The notes below the pieces were generated by a model. The model worked only from the letters and a program-made list of their open reading frames with translations, did no database searches and had not been told where the DNA came from. This document shows, piece by piece, positions 1-7,862 of a DNA stretch of 64,000 nucleotides. The first letter of the stretch is position 1. The number at the start of each line of letters is the position of its first letter. The stretch lies in the NCBI RefSeq assembly GCF_002954225.1, contig NZ_PPTH01000017.1, positions 501,311-565,310 on the forward strand. The letters run 5' to 3'. A program made the translations under genes and the position numbers. The DNA comes from Arthrobacter ruber. GTDB lineage: Bacteria; Actinomycetota; Actinomycetes; Actinomycetales; Micrococcaceae.

Positions 1-57
1 GTTCCGGATCAGTTCGCTCTGGTGGACGAGCACGCCCTCCGCGACCTGCGTCAGCAT
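1..57 (-). CDS. N-terminal fragment of a probable metallo-beta-lactamase-fold hydrolase
   Basis: Only the first 19 codons lie inside the window; the gene runs off the left edge. The start is ATG at 55-57, preceded on the minus strand by a GAGGAA ribosome binding site about 4 nt away. The peptide begins MLTQVAEGVLVHQSEL, which resembles the first strand of MBL-fold metallo-hydrolases (typical 'vadgvyvhqse' opening). It follows the flavin reductase gene on the same strand after a 48-nt gap, so the two are probably co-transcribed. The family call rests on very little sequence. Confidence 0.5.
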   Translation of the reverse strand, partial: MLTQVAEGVLVHQSELIRN

Positions 58-105
58 GTGATTCCTCGCGTCCGTGGCATCCCCGGAGACATGGGCGCTC
101 GCCCG

Positions 106-1524
106 CTACAGCCCGTACTGCTCGAGCAGCCGCAGCCAGACCTCGCTGACGGTGGGGTAGGCGGGCACCGCATGCCACAGGCGGTCCAGGGGCACCTCCC
201 CGACGACGGCGATGGTGGCGGCGTGCAGCAGCTCGGACACCTCCGGTCCGGCGAACGTCACGCCGACGAGCACCTTGCGGTCCTCGTCCACCACCATCTG
301 CGCCCAGCCCTTGTAGTCGTCCGAGTGGAGCGACGAGCCGGCCACGGCGATCGGCAGCGATGTCTCGGACGCGTTGATGCCGTCCTCCCGAGCCTGGTCG
401 AGGCTGCGCCCCACCATCGCGATCTCCGGGTCGGTGAAGACCACCTGGGGTACGGCCCCGCGGTCCGCGGTGGCCGTGTAGGGGCTCCAGTCCACCGCGG
501 AGTCCCCGAGAGTGCCCGCGGCGCGGGCGGCGATGGCGTCGCCGGTCATGCGCGCCTCGTACTTCCCCTGGTGCGTGAGCTGCACCCTGCCACCGGCGTC
601 GCCGACCGCGTACAGCCAGCCTCCGGCGTCGGGCACGCGCCCGGTGTCGTCCGGGTGGATGTTCTTCGGGTCGAGTCCCAGGTCCTCGAGGCCGAGTCCG
701 GTGGTGTGCGGATGGCGGCCGGTGGAAAGGAGCAGCCGTTCCGCGGTGACGCGCCGGCCGTCGCCGACGTCGAGCACGAACAGGCCGTCCTCCTTGCGGA
801 TCGCGTTCGTGGCCGTGTCCGTCAGGATCGTGATTCCCTCTCCCCGTAGCGCCTCGAGCACGAGGTCGGACGCCTCCTTCGGGTAGTTGCCGAGGATACC
901 GCTGCGCGCGACGACGGTGACCTCCGCGCCGAGCCGCGCATAGGCCTGCGCCAGTTCGACGCCGGCCACCCCGCCACCGAGGACCGCGAGGCTCGCCGGG
1001 ACCTCCCTGGCCGAGGTGGCTTCGCGGGTGGTCCAGTAGTCGAGGTCCTGGAGGCCGTCGATGGGCGGCACGGTCGGCGTCGAGCCCGTGGCGAGGACGA
1101 CGGCGTGGCTGGCCCGGTAGTGCGACTCGGATCCGTCATCGTGGCTGATGGACACCTCCCGCTCACCGGTCAGCGTCGCCCACCCGCGTTCGAGGGTGAT
1201 CCCCGCCGAGGCCACCCATTCCTCCTGCGAGGAGTCGTCCCAGTCGGAGGTGAAGGACGTGCGGCGCTCCAGCACCTGCCGGGTGTCGAGCGACCCGGTG
1301 ACCGCTTCGCGGACACCGGCCACGCCCCGTGCCGCGTTGAGGACGGTTCCGGGACGGAGGAGAGCCTTGGAGGGCATGCACGCCCAGTAGGAGCATTCAC
1401 CGCCCACGAGATCGGATTCGACGAGGACGGCCGAGAGGCCCTTTTGGACCACCCGCCCTGCGACATTCTCGCCGACTGCGCCGGCTCCGATCACGATGAC
1501 GTCGATGCTCCGGGGTTCACTCAT
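106..1524 (-). CDS. Dihydrolipoamide-dehydrogenase-like NAD(P)/FAD disulfide oxidoreductase
   Basis: Predicted 472-residue class I pyridine nucleotide-disulfide oxidoreductase. An N-terminal FAD-binding dinucleotide fold (VIGAGAVGENVAG, about residues 11-23) is followed by the redox-active cysteine pair in GGECSYWACMPSK (Cys44 and Cys49). A central NAD(P)-binding fold (AVLGGGVAGVELAQ) and a C-terminal dimerisation domain complete it. The open frame extends much further upstream, but the protein homology starts at the ATG at 1522-1524, preceded by GGAAGG about 10 nt away. The C-terminal active-site segment reads PAYPTVSE where lipoamide dehydrogenases have HAHPTLSE, so the usual catalytic His is not obvious. 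The substrate is therefore unknown; it may be an actinobacterial quinone or disulfide reductase rather than a lipoamide dehydrogenase. Confidence 0.85.
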   Translation of the reverse strand: MSEPRSIDVIVIGAGAVGENVAGRVVQKGLSAVLVESDLVGGECSYWACMPSKALLRPGTVLNAARGVAGVREAVTGSLDTRQVLERRTSFTSDWDDSSQEEWVASAGITLERGWATLTGEREVSISHDDGSESHYRASHAVVLATGSTPTVPPIDGLQDLDYWTTREATSAREVPASLAVLGGGVAGVELAQAYARLGAEVTVVARSGILGNYPKEASDLVLEALRGEGITILTDTATNAIRKEDGLFVLDVGDGRRVTAERLLLSTGRHPHTTGLGLEDLGLDPKNIHPDDTGRVPDAGGWLYAVGDAGGRVQLTHQGKYEARMTGDAIAARAAGTLGDSAVDWSPYTATADRGAVPQVVFTDPEIAMVGRSLDQAREDGINASETSLPIAVAGSSLHSDDYKGWAQMVVDEDRKVLVGVTFAGPEVSELLHAATIAVVGEVPLDRLWHAVPAYPTVSEVWLRLLEQYGL

Positions 1525-1567
1525 GGGCTGAGCCTTCCACCGACGCTGCACGGGGGCAACCCCACGC

Positions 1568-1597
1568 AAAAGGCCCCGGCCGAAGCCAGGGCCTTTC
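1568..1597 (-). terminator. Rho-independent terminator of tRNA-Arg
   Basis: AAAGGCCC and GGGCCTTT form an 8-bp stem around a GC-rich loop, followed on the minus strand by a short T-run. It lies 19 nt past the tRNA-Arg 3' end and 43 nt before the flavin reductase start, so it should insulate the two. Confidence 0.7.
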
Positions 1598-1615
1598 AAT
1601 GGTTCCAGAGAACCG

Positions 1616-1691
1616 TGGTGCGCGCGAAGGGATTCGAACCCCCAACCTTCTGATCCGTAGTCAGATGCTCTATCCGTTGAGCTACGCACGC
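1616..1691 (-). tRNA. tRNA-Arg (anticodon ACG)
   Basis: A 76-nt cloverleaf with a 7-bp acceptor stem (GCGTGCG paired with CGCGCGC), a D arm (TAGCTCAACGGATAGAGC) and an anticodon stem TCTGA/TCAGA around the loop CTACGGA. The T arm contains GTTCGAAT. The CCA end is encoded (TGG at 1616-1618 on the plus strand). ACG is wobble-modified to ICG in bacteria and reads CGU, CGC and CGA. Confidence 0.95.
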
Positions 1692-1725
1692 ATCCGTAGT
1701 CCGTCGATCCGCAGTGCGAATCCGT

Positions 1726-1755
1726 CCTACAAGCGGGCCGTTTGGCCGTAGACAA
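1726..1755 (-). promoter_or_regulatory. Possible promoter of tRNA-Arg
   Basis: On the minus strand TTGTCT (1750-1755) is followed after 18 nt by TGTAGG (1726-1731), which would place transcription start about 28 nt before the tRNA. The -35 is good and the -10 is poor, so this is tentative. Confidence 0.35.
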
Positions 1756-1808
1756 CTTTAGCGTGAAATCAGCGGGGCGCCTAATCAGGTGCCCCCTCTC
1801 TCTGCGAC

Positions 1809-1835
1809 TAGACCGGTCTACGTGACCTTTGTCAC
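1809..1835. promoter_or_regulatory. Two abutting palindromes upstream of pckG, one CRP/GlxR-like
   Basis: TAGACCGGTCTA (1809-1820) is a perfect 12-bp palindrome. One base later GTGACCTTTGTCAC (1822-1835) fits the GTGA-N6-TCAC core bound by cAMP-receptor family regulators (CRP; GlxR in corynebacteria). PEP carboxykinase is a common target of catabolite control, so a role in pckG regulation is plausible. The regulator of the first palindrome is unknown; its form suits a GntR- or TetR-type dimer. The sites lie about 150-170 bp before the pckG start. Confidence 0.5.
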
Positions 1836-1888
1836 AGTCCGGCGCTATGCAAGCGCATGACATCGCTGTTATGACGCGGATCACCGGA

Positions 1889-1947
1889 GGACACCTGGAC
1901 GTGTCCCGCGGTCGGGACCCTTGCGCGAAATATCCCGCCCCTAGCAT
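1889..1947 (+). promoter_or_regulatory. pckG core promoter region with overlapping inverted repeats
   Basis: Two inverted repeats overlap: GGACAC (1889-1894) with GTGTCC (1901-1906), and GTCCCG (1903-1908) with CGGGAC (1913-1918). Immediately downstream TTGCGC (1921-1926) and TAGCAT (1942-1947), 15 nt apart, could be -35 and -10 elements, with the start codon 34 nt further on. The two repeats share GTCC, so only one could form as a DNA-bound or hairpin element at a time. Confidence 0.4.
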
Positions 1948-1981
1948 CGATACACCGAGCACCCAACCGAAGGGAAGAGTA

Positions 1982-3862
1982 ATGGGCGATACTGCGCATC
2001 AGCTGGACGAGGCCGGCACCACCCCCACAGATCCCGGCAGTACGCTGCCGGATGCCTCCGGCGCTGCGCCGACCACCCACCCGGCGCTTCTGGACTGGGT
2101 CAGGAGCGTGCAGGAGCTCACGCAGCCGGCCGACGTCGTCTGGATCGACGGCTCGGAGGCGGAGAACACGCGCCTCACCGAGATGCTCGTGGACAGCGGG
2201 ACCTTCGTCCGACTGAACCCCGACACCTTCCCCAACTCCTTCGCGGCGTTCTCGGACCCCAAGGACGTGGCCCGGGTGGAGGAGCAGACCTTCATCTGCT
2301 CGAAGGACGAGCGCGAGGCCGGTTTCACCAACAACTGGATGGACCCGGAGGAGATGAAGGCGAAGCTCACGGGTCTGTTCGCCGGCGCCATGCGCGGGCG
2401 CACCATGTACGTCATCCCGTTCGTCATGGGCCATCTCGACGCCGAAGACCCCAAGTTCGGCGTCGAGATCACGGACAGCGCCTATGTGGTGACGTCTATG
2501 CGCATCATGGCGACCATCGGCTCGGCCGTGTTGGACCGGATGACCGAGCTCGGCGCCCCGTTCGTGCCCGCGCTCCACTCCCTCGGCGCCCCGCTGGAAC
2601 CCGGTGAGGCCGACGTGCCGTGGCCGTGCAACGACGACAAGTGGATCGTGCACTTCCCCGAGGAGCGCTCCATCTGGTCCTACGGCTCCGGGTACGGCGG
2701 CAACGCCCTGCTCGGCAAGAAGTGCTACGCCCTGAGGATCGCCTCGGTCATGGCCCGCGACGAGGGCTGGCTGGCCGAGCACATGCTGATCCTGAAGCTC
2801 ACCTCCCCCCAGGACAAGACCTACTACCTGTCCGCGGCGTTCCCGTCGGCGTGCGGGAAGACGAACCTCGCCCTGCTCGATCCCACGATCGAGGGCTGGA
2901 AGGTGGAGACCCTGGGCGATGACATCACGTGGATGCGCTTCGGCACAAAAGGCGAGCTCCGCGCCGTCAATCCCGAAGCGGGCCTGTTCGGGGTCGCTCC
3001 GGGCACCGGGTGGGGGACCAACCCGAACGCCATGCGCGCGATCGCCAAGGGCAACTCGGTCTTCACCAATGTGGCACTCACCGACGACGGCGGCGTGTGG
3101 TGGGAGGGCATGACCGACGAGGCGCCGGCGCACCTGACCGATTGGCAGGGCCGGGACTGGACGCCGGACATGGACCACCCGGCCGCGCACCCCAATGCCC
3201 GGTTCTGCACGCCCATCGACCAGATCGACATGCTGGCCGAGGAGTTCAACCGGCCCGACGGCGTGGAACTCTCCGCGATCCTCTTCGGGGGGCGCCGCAA
3301 GACGACCGTGCCCTTGGTCACGCAATCCCGCAACTGGGCCAACGGCATCTTCATGGGCTCCACGCTCTCCTCCGAGACGACGGCGGCCGCCGCCGGCCAG
3401 GTGGGCCGGGTGCGCCGCGACCCGATGGCGATGCTGCCGTTCATCGGGTACGACGCCGGCGACTACCTCCGCCACTGGCTCACCCTCAGCGCCGGGGCGG
3501 ACCAGTCACGGTTGCCGAAGATCTTTCTCGTGAACTGGTTCCGCCGTACCGCTTCCGGTGGGTTCGCCTGGCCGGGCTTCGGTGACAACTCGCGCGTGCT
3601 CAAGTGGGTCGTCGAGCGGCTCGAGGGCACGGCCGATGCCGTCGAGACGCCCATCGGTTTCGTGCCCACCGGCGACGCCTTGGACCTGACCGGACTGGAC
3701 ATGACACCCGCGGAGGTCGAGGCAGCGGTGCACGTGGACGCCGTGGAGTGGGCGGAGGAGCTCGAGGGGATCGAGCAGTGGTACGGCCGCTTCGGGGAGT
3801 CGCTGCCCGAGGAACTGAAGGGACAGCTCGACGAACTGAAGCAGCGCTTCAGCCTCGCCTGA
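1982..3862 (+). CDS. pckG: Phosphoenolpyruvate carboxykinase (GTP)
   Basis: Predicted 626-residue cytosolic enzyme converting oxaloacetate and GTP to phosphoenolpyruvate, GDP and CO2, the first committed step of gluconeogenesis. The PEPCK-specific P-loop [11 protein letters not shown] lies near residues 285-295, followed by metal and nucleotide contacts in [24 protein letters not shown] lies further on. The length is slightly above the usual 600-610 because of an unconserved 35-residue N-terminus. The ATG at 1982 has a good site, GAAGGGAAGAG, just upstream; the frame is open further upstream but that part crosses the promoter. It is transcribed alone, ending in a strong bidirectional terminator. 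Confidence 0.95.
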   Translation: MGDTAHQLDEAGTTPTDPGSTLPDASGAAPTTHPALLDWVRSVQELTQPADVVWIDGSEAENTRLTEMLVDSGTFVRLNPDTFPNSFAAFSDPKDVARVEEQTFICSKDEREAGFTNNWMDPEEMKAKLTGLFAGAMRGRTMYVIPFVMGHLDAEDPKFGVEITDSAYVVTSMRIMATIGSAVLDRMTELGAPFVPALHSLGAPLEPGEADVPWPCNDDKWIVHFPEERSIWSYGSGYGGNALLGKKCYALRIASVMARDEGWLAEHMLILKLTSPQDKTYYLSAAFPSACGKTNLALLDPTIEGWKVETLGDDITWMRFGTKGELRAVNPEAGLFGVAPGTGWGTNPNAMRAIAKGNSVFTNVALTDDGGVWWEGMTDEAPAHLTDWQGRDWTPDMDHPAAHPNARFCTPIDQIDMLAEEFNRPDGVELSAILFGGRRKTTVPLVTQSRNWANGIFMGSTLSSETTAAAAGQVGRVRRDPMAMLPFIGYDAGDYLRHWLTLSAGADQSRLPKIFLVNWFRRTASGGFAWPGFGDNSRVLKWVVERLEGTADAVETPIGFVPTGDALDLTGLDMTPAEVEAAVHVDAVEWAEELEGIEQWYGRFGESLPEELKGQLDELKQRFSLA

Positions 3863-3867
3863 CCGGA

Positions 3868-3910
3868 CACGACAGAGGCCCCTTCCGGCAGGGAAGGGGC
3901 CTCTGTCGTG
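3868..3910. terminator. Bidirectional terminator between pckG and the phosphohexomutase
   Basis: A perfect 19-bp stem (3868-3886 with 3892-3910) encloses the 5-nt loop GGCAG. It sits between two convergent stop codons and can act on both strands. Confidence 0.85.
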
Positions 3911-3926
3911 CTCGCAGTGCTCCGCG

Positions 3927-5333
3927 TCAGTCACGGATGACGGCGAGGACGCGCTGCACGAGGTCCTCGAGCGTCTGCGGGTCCACGGCCTCCGCGTTGA
4001 GCCGCAGGTACGGCTCGGTGTTCGAGGGGCGGAGGTTGAACCACCAGTTGCCGTGCTCCGGGGTGAACGTGAGGCCGTCCAGGTCGTCGACCACGACACC
4101 CTCCTGCTCGAACTCGGTGCGTGCCCGGGCGATCGACGCATGGACGTCCGCCACCTTCGAGTTGACCTCGCCCGAGGAGAAGTAGGGCTCGTACTCGCGC
4201 CCGAGATCCGACAGCGGACCGTCCTGCTCACCGAGTGCGGCGAGGACGTGCATGGCCGCGAGCATGCCGGTATCGGCGTTCCAGAAGTCGCGGAAGTAGT
4301 AGTGCGCCGAGTGCTCGCCACCGAACACCGCACCCTCCTCGGCCATGACGGCCTTGATGAAGGAGTGGCCCACGCGGGTGCGGACCGGGCGGCCGCCGTC
4401 GTGACGGATCAGTTCGGGTACCGCGCGGGAGGTGATGAGGTTGTGGATGATGACCGGCTCGGCCTCACCGGCGGCCTGGGCGCGGGCGATCTCGCGGCGG
4501 GCGACCATCGCGGTGATGGCGCTGGGCGAGACGGGCTCGCCCTTCTCGTCGATGATGAAGCAGCGGTCGGCGTCGCCGTCGAACGCTATCCCGATGTCCG
4601 CGCCGTGCTGGACGACGGCGGCCTGCAGGTCGAGCAGGTTCTCCGGCTCCAGCGGGTTGGCCGGGTGATTGGGGAACGAGCCGTCGAGCTCGAAGTAGAG
4701 GGGCACGATGTCGAACGGCAGGGCGGGGAGGATCCGGTCGCCGAGGACGGCGGGGGTGGTCAGGCCTGCCATGCCGTTGCCGGCATCGACGACGATCTTC
4801 AGCGGGCGCGACGACGAGAGGTCCACCTGCGAGCGGAGGAACCGCGAGTACTCGTCGAGGATGTCGCGGACACCGGTGGTGCCCTGGACGTCGGCGGCGG
4901 GGATGGTGCCGTCCGCGAGGTAGCGCTCGGCCCGCTCCTGGACGTCCTTGAGGCCGGTCTCGGAGGACACGGGGACGGCTCCCGGACGGGTCATCTTCAT
5001 GCCGTTGTACTGGGCGGGGTTGTGGCTGGCGGTGAAGGTCACGCCGGCCGCGTCCAGGGTGCCGCTCGCGTAGTACAGCTCGTCGGTGGAGATGAGGTCG
5101 AGGAACGTCACGTTCGCACCACGCAGCGTGGCACCCTCGGAGAACGCCTTCGAGAACTCGGGGGACGACGGACGCATGTCACCGCCGACGAGGATGGTCT
5201 CGCCCGCGAGGTCCAGGGAGTCCACGAAGGCCGCCCCTACCGCGCGGACCGAGTCCACCGTGATCGTCTCGCCGACGATGCCGCGGACGTCGTAGGCCTT
5301 GAAGGATGCTGAGAGATCGAAGGTTCTATTCAC
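3927..5333 (-). CDS. manB: Phosphomannomutase/phosphoglucomutase
   Basis: Predicted 468-residue alpha-D-phosphohexomutase interconverting hexose 1- and 6-phosphates, feeding GDP-mannose or glucan synthesis. The phosphoserine loop is TASHNPAQYNGMK, the magnesium site is FDGDADRCF, and the sugar-binding loop is GGEHSAHYYF; a C-terminal phosphate-binding segment (RPSNTEPYLRL) follows. The start is taken as GTG (5331-5333), giving the N-terminus VNRTFDLSASFKAYDVRG. No Shine-Dalgarno precedes it, but a TACACT hexamer ends exactly 7 nt before, so the message is probably leaderless. Its exact substrate preference cannot be read from the sequence. Confidence 0.9.
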   Translation of the reverse strand: MNRTFDLSASFKAYDVRGIVGETITVDSVRAVGAAFVDSLDLAGETILVGGDMRPSSPEFSKAFSEGATLRGANVTFLDLISTDELYYASGTLDAAGVTFTASHNPAQYNGMKMTRPGAVPVSSETGLKDVQERAERYLADGTIPAADVQGTTGVRDILDEYSRFLRSQVDLSSSRPLKIVVDAGNGMAGLTTPAVLGDRILPALPFDIVPLYFELDGSFPNHPANPLEPENLLDLQAAVVQHGADIGIAFDGDADRCFIIDEKGEPVSPSAITAMVARREIARAQAAGEAEPVIIHNLITSRAVPELIRHDGGRPVRTRVGHSFIKAVMAEEGAVFGGEHSAHYYFRDFWNADTGMLAAMHVLAALGEQDGPLSDLGREYEPYFSSGEVNSKVADVHASIARARTEFEQEGVVVDDLDGLTFTPEHGNWWFNLRPSNTEPYLRLNAEAVDPQTLEDLVQRVLAVIRD

Positions 5334-5340
5334 GCTTGGA

Positions 5341-5346
5341 AGTGTA
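5341..5346 (-). promoter_or_regulatory. -10 element of the phosphohexomutase gene (leaderless)
   Basis: TACACT on the minus strand fits the actinobacterial TANNNT -10 consensus. Seven nt separate it from the GTG start, placing transcription start at or next to the initiation codon. Confidence 0.5.
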
Positions 5347-5426
5347 TCGGTGGGACCCTGGTGCCGGTTGCGCACATGGCGGATCCTCCCGCTCCGACTG
5401 GGGGAGGCGGCTGGGATACTGGGGAG

Positions 5427-7541
5427 ATGTCGCCGACCGCCACGCTGAACGACCAAGCAACCGAGATCCTGCACACCCTCGTCGGGTCACAGGATGCGCA
5501 GTTCCACGAGGGGCAGTTCGAGGCCATCGAGGCCCTCGTCGAGGGCGGCCGGCGCGCGCTCGTGGTCCAGAGGACCGGGTGGGGGAAGTCCGCCGTCTAC
5601 TTCGTGGCGAGCCTGCTCCTGCGCGCCCGCGGGGCCGGGCCCACGCTGATCGTCTCGCCCCTGCTCGCGCTCATGCGGGACCAGGTGGCCGCTGCCGCCC
5701 GCGCCGGCGTGCGGGCCGAGGCCATCAACTCGGCGAACCAGACCGAGTGGCAGGACATCGAGGCGAAGCTGAAGGCCAACGAGGTGGACGTCCTCCTCGT
5801 CTCGCCTGAACGCCTGAACAACCCGTCCTTCCGGCAGCTGTACCTGCCGGAGCTTATGCGGAGGACCGGTCTGCTCGTGATCGACGAGGCCCACTGCATC
5901 TCCGACTGGGGCCACGACTTCCGGCCCGACTACCGGCGCCTGCGCGAACTGATCCTGGGCCTCCCGCAGGGCGTACCCGTGCTGGCCACCACGGCCACGG
6001 CGAACTCCCGCGTGGTGAAGGACGTCGAGGAGCAGCTCGGCGCAGGAGGCACCGACGTCTTCACCCTGCGCGGCGAGCTGGCGCGGAAGTCCCTGCGGCT
6101 CGGGGTACTGCGCCTGCCGAGCCCCCGCTCGCGCCTCGCCTGGCTCCTCACGCACCTGTCCGACCTCCCGGGCAGCGGCATCATCTACGCCCTGACCGTG
6201 TCCGCGGCGGAGGACACCGCCCGCCTCCTGCGGGAGAACGGGCACGCCGTCCGCGCCTACACGGGCCGCACCGATCCGGCCGACCGTGAGGCCGCGGAGG
6301 CCGCCCTGAAGAACAACGAGGTCAAGGCGCTCGTCGCCACGAGTGCTCTCGGGATGGGCTTCGACAAGCCCGACCTCGGCTTCGTGGTGCACCTCGGGGC
6401 TCCGTCCTCGCCTGTCGCGTACTACCAGCAGGTGGGGCGCGCCGGTCGCGGGACGCCGAACGCCGACGTCCTGCTGCTGCCCGGTGCCGAGGACCGCGAC
6501 ATCTGGGAGTACTTCGCCACGGCGTCCATGCCCTCGCAGGACGCCGCCCTCCGTGTGCTGGACGCCCTGGAGCCCGGCGTCGTCCTGTCCACGCCGGCCC
6601 TCGAGACACGGGTCAATCTGAAGCGCTCACCCCTGGAACTGCTCCTGAAGGTGCTCGACGTGGACGGCGCCGTCCGCAAGGTGACCGGTGGCTGGGAGAG
6701 CACGGGGACGCCGTGGACCTACGACGCCGAGCGGTACCGGCGCATCAGTGAGGCCCGCGTGGTGGAGCAGAAGGCCATGCTCGACTACGAGAACACTGCC
6801 GGCTGCCGCATGGAGTTCCTCTCGAAGTCCCTCGATGACCCTGCGGCCACTCCCTGCGGACGCTGCGACAACTGCGCCGGCCCCTGGTACTCGGACGAGG
6901 TGGCGCACGAGGCGTCCGATTCCGCCAGCCAGGCCCTGAGCCGGGTCGGGGTGGAGCTCGAGCCGCGGGGCCAGTGGCCCTCCGGCATGGACAAGCTGGG
7001 CGTGCCTTTGAAGGGGAAGCTGAAGCCGGGCGAGGTCAGCCTGCCGGGCCGGGCGCTCGCACGCCTCACCGACCTCGGGTGGGGCAACAGGCTGCGCGAG
7101 CTCATGGCGGACTCGACGCCGGACGCCCCGCTGGATCCGGCCGTCGTCGAGGCCGTGGTCCGCGTGCTGGCGCAGTGGGGCTGGGACGAGCGCCCGGTCG
7201 CCGTGGTGAGCGTTCCCTCCCGGCGGCGCCCGGAGCTCATCGGGTCCCTCGCCCAGGCGCTCGCCCAGGTGGGGCGCATCCCGTATCTCGGGCAGCTGGC
7301 CACCCCGCACGGCTTCCCGCAGGGCCAGCCGGGAGGCAACAGTGCGTTCCGGCTGGCATCCGTGTGGGACCACTTCGCCGTTCCCGAGGGAGGGGCCGCC
7401 TGGTTCGCGGCGAACCCCGGGCCGGTGCTGCTCGTCGACGACTTCGCGGACAGCCGCTGGACCATCACGGAGGCAGGACGGGCGCTCCGTCTGGCCGGCG
7501 CCTCGGGCGTCCTGCCGTTCGCGCTGGCGCTGAAGGCGTAG
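5427..7541 (+). CDS. RecQ-like ATP-dependent DNA helicase with phosphoribosyltransferase-like C-terminus
   Basis: Predicted 704-residue superfamily 2 helicase. The Walker A variant RTGWGKSA is near residues 49-56, the DEAH box lies at 153-156 in VIDEAHCISDWGHDFRP, and the second RecA-like domain carries the ATSALGMGFDKPD and QQVGRAGRG motifs. A four-cysteine zinc knuckle (CRMEF...CGRCDNC) follows near residues 455-480, as in RecQ. The last 35 residues (VLLVDDFADSRWTITEAG) look like the PRPP-binding loop of phosphoribosyltransferases, a fusion typical of actinobacterial members. It probably unwinds DNA in repair. The ATG at 5427 was chosen: GATACT ends 6 nt before it, suggesting a leaderless message; an ATG at 5376 is an alternative. 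Confidence 0.85.
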   Translation: MSPTATLNDQATEILHTLVGSQDAQFHEGQFEAIEALVEGGRRALVVQRTGWGKSAVYFVASLLLRARGAGPTLIVSPLLALMRDQVAAAARAGVRAEAINSANQTEWQDIEAKLKANEVDVLLVSPERLNNPSFRQLYLPELMRRTGLLVIDEAHCISDWGHDFRPDYRRLRELILGLPQGVPVLATTATANSRVVKDVEEQLGAGGTDVFTLRGELARKSLRLGVLRLPSPRSRLAWLLTHLSDLPGSGIIYALTVSAAEDTARLLRENGHAVRAYTGRTDPADREAAEAALKNNEVKALVATSALGMGFDKPDLGFVVHLGAPSSPVAYYQQVGRAGRGTPNADVLLLPGAEDRDIWEYFATASMPSQDAALRVLDALEPGVVLSTPALETRVNLKRSPLELLLKVLDVDGAVRKVTGGWESTGTPWTYDAERYRRISEARVVEQKAMLDYENTAGCRMEFLSKSLDDPAATPCGRCDNCAGPWYSDEVAHEASDSASQALSRVGVELEPRGQWPSGMDKLGVPLKGKLKPGEVSLPGRALARLTDLGWGNRLRELMADSTPDAPLDPAVVEAVVRVLAQWGWDERPVAVVSVPSRRRPELIGSLAQALAQVGRIPYLGQLATPHGFPQGQPGGNSAFRLASVWDHFAVPEGGAAWFAANPGPVLLVDDFADSRWTITEAGRALRLAGASGVLPFALALKA

Positions 7542-7637
7542 CGGCGGCCGGTTCTTCGGCCGGCCTGGACAGCGTGGCCCCTGAGCGGCTGCCGGGCGGA
7601 TGGGAAGGTTCCGCCGGCGCTTGGAAAGGCCAACAGA

Positions 7638-7663
7638 AAGGCCCCCGTTTTCACGGGGGCCTT
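7638..7663 (-). terminator. Terminator of tRNA-Ser(GCT)
   Basis: A 10-bp stem (AAGGCCCCCG with CGGGGGCCTT) and a 6-nt loop sit 5 nt past the tRNA 3' end. The minus strand continues TTCTGTTGG after the stem. It may also stop helicase transcription from the other side. Confidence 0.75.
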
Positions 7664-7667
7664 CGCG

Positions 7668-7755
7668 CGGAGACGGGGGGATTTGAACCCCCGGTAGGCT
7701 TTAGGCCCACACTTCATTAGCAGTGAAGCCCATTCGGCCGCTCTGGCACGTCTCC
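7668..7755 (-). tRNA. tRNA-Ser (anticodon GCT)
   Basis: An 88-nt class II tRNA with acceptor stem GGAGACG/CGTCTCC, discriminator G, anticodon arm CTTCA-CTGCTAA-TGAAG, a long variable arm and T loop GTTCAAAT. CCA is not encoded. It reads AGC and AGU serine codons. Confidence 0.95.
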
Positions 7756-7862
7756 ATCGGCTATCTCTAGCCTCCCAAGGTTACCCAGAAGGGGACGGCA
7801 AGAGCAAAACCGCACCGGCCCGCCTCCCCGCGTTGCCGTGCGGCCGCTCGCAGGCCGTGGGG

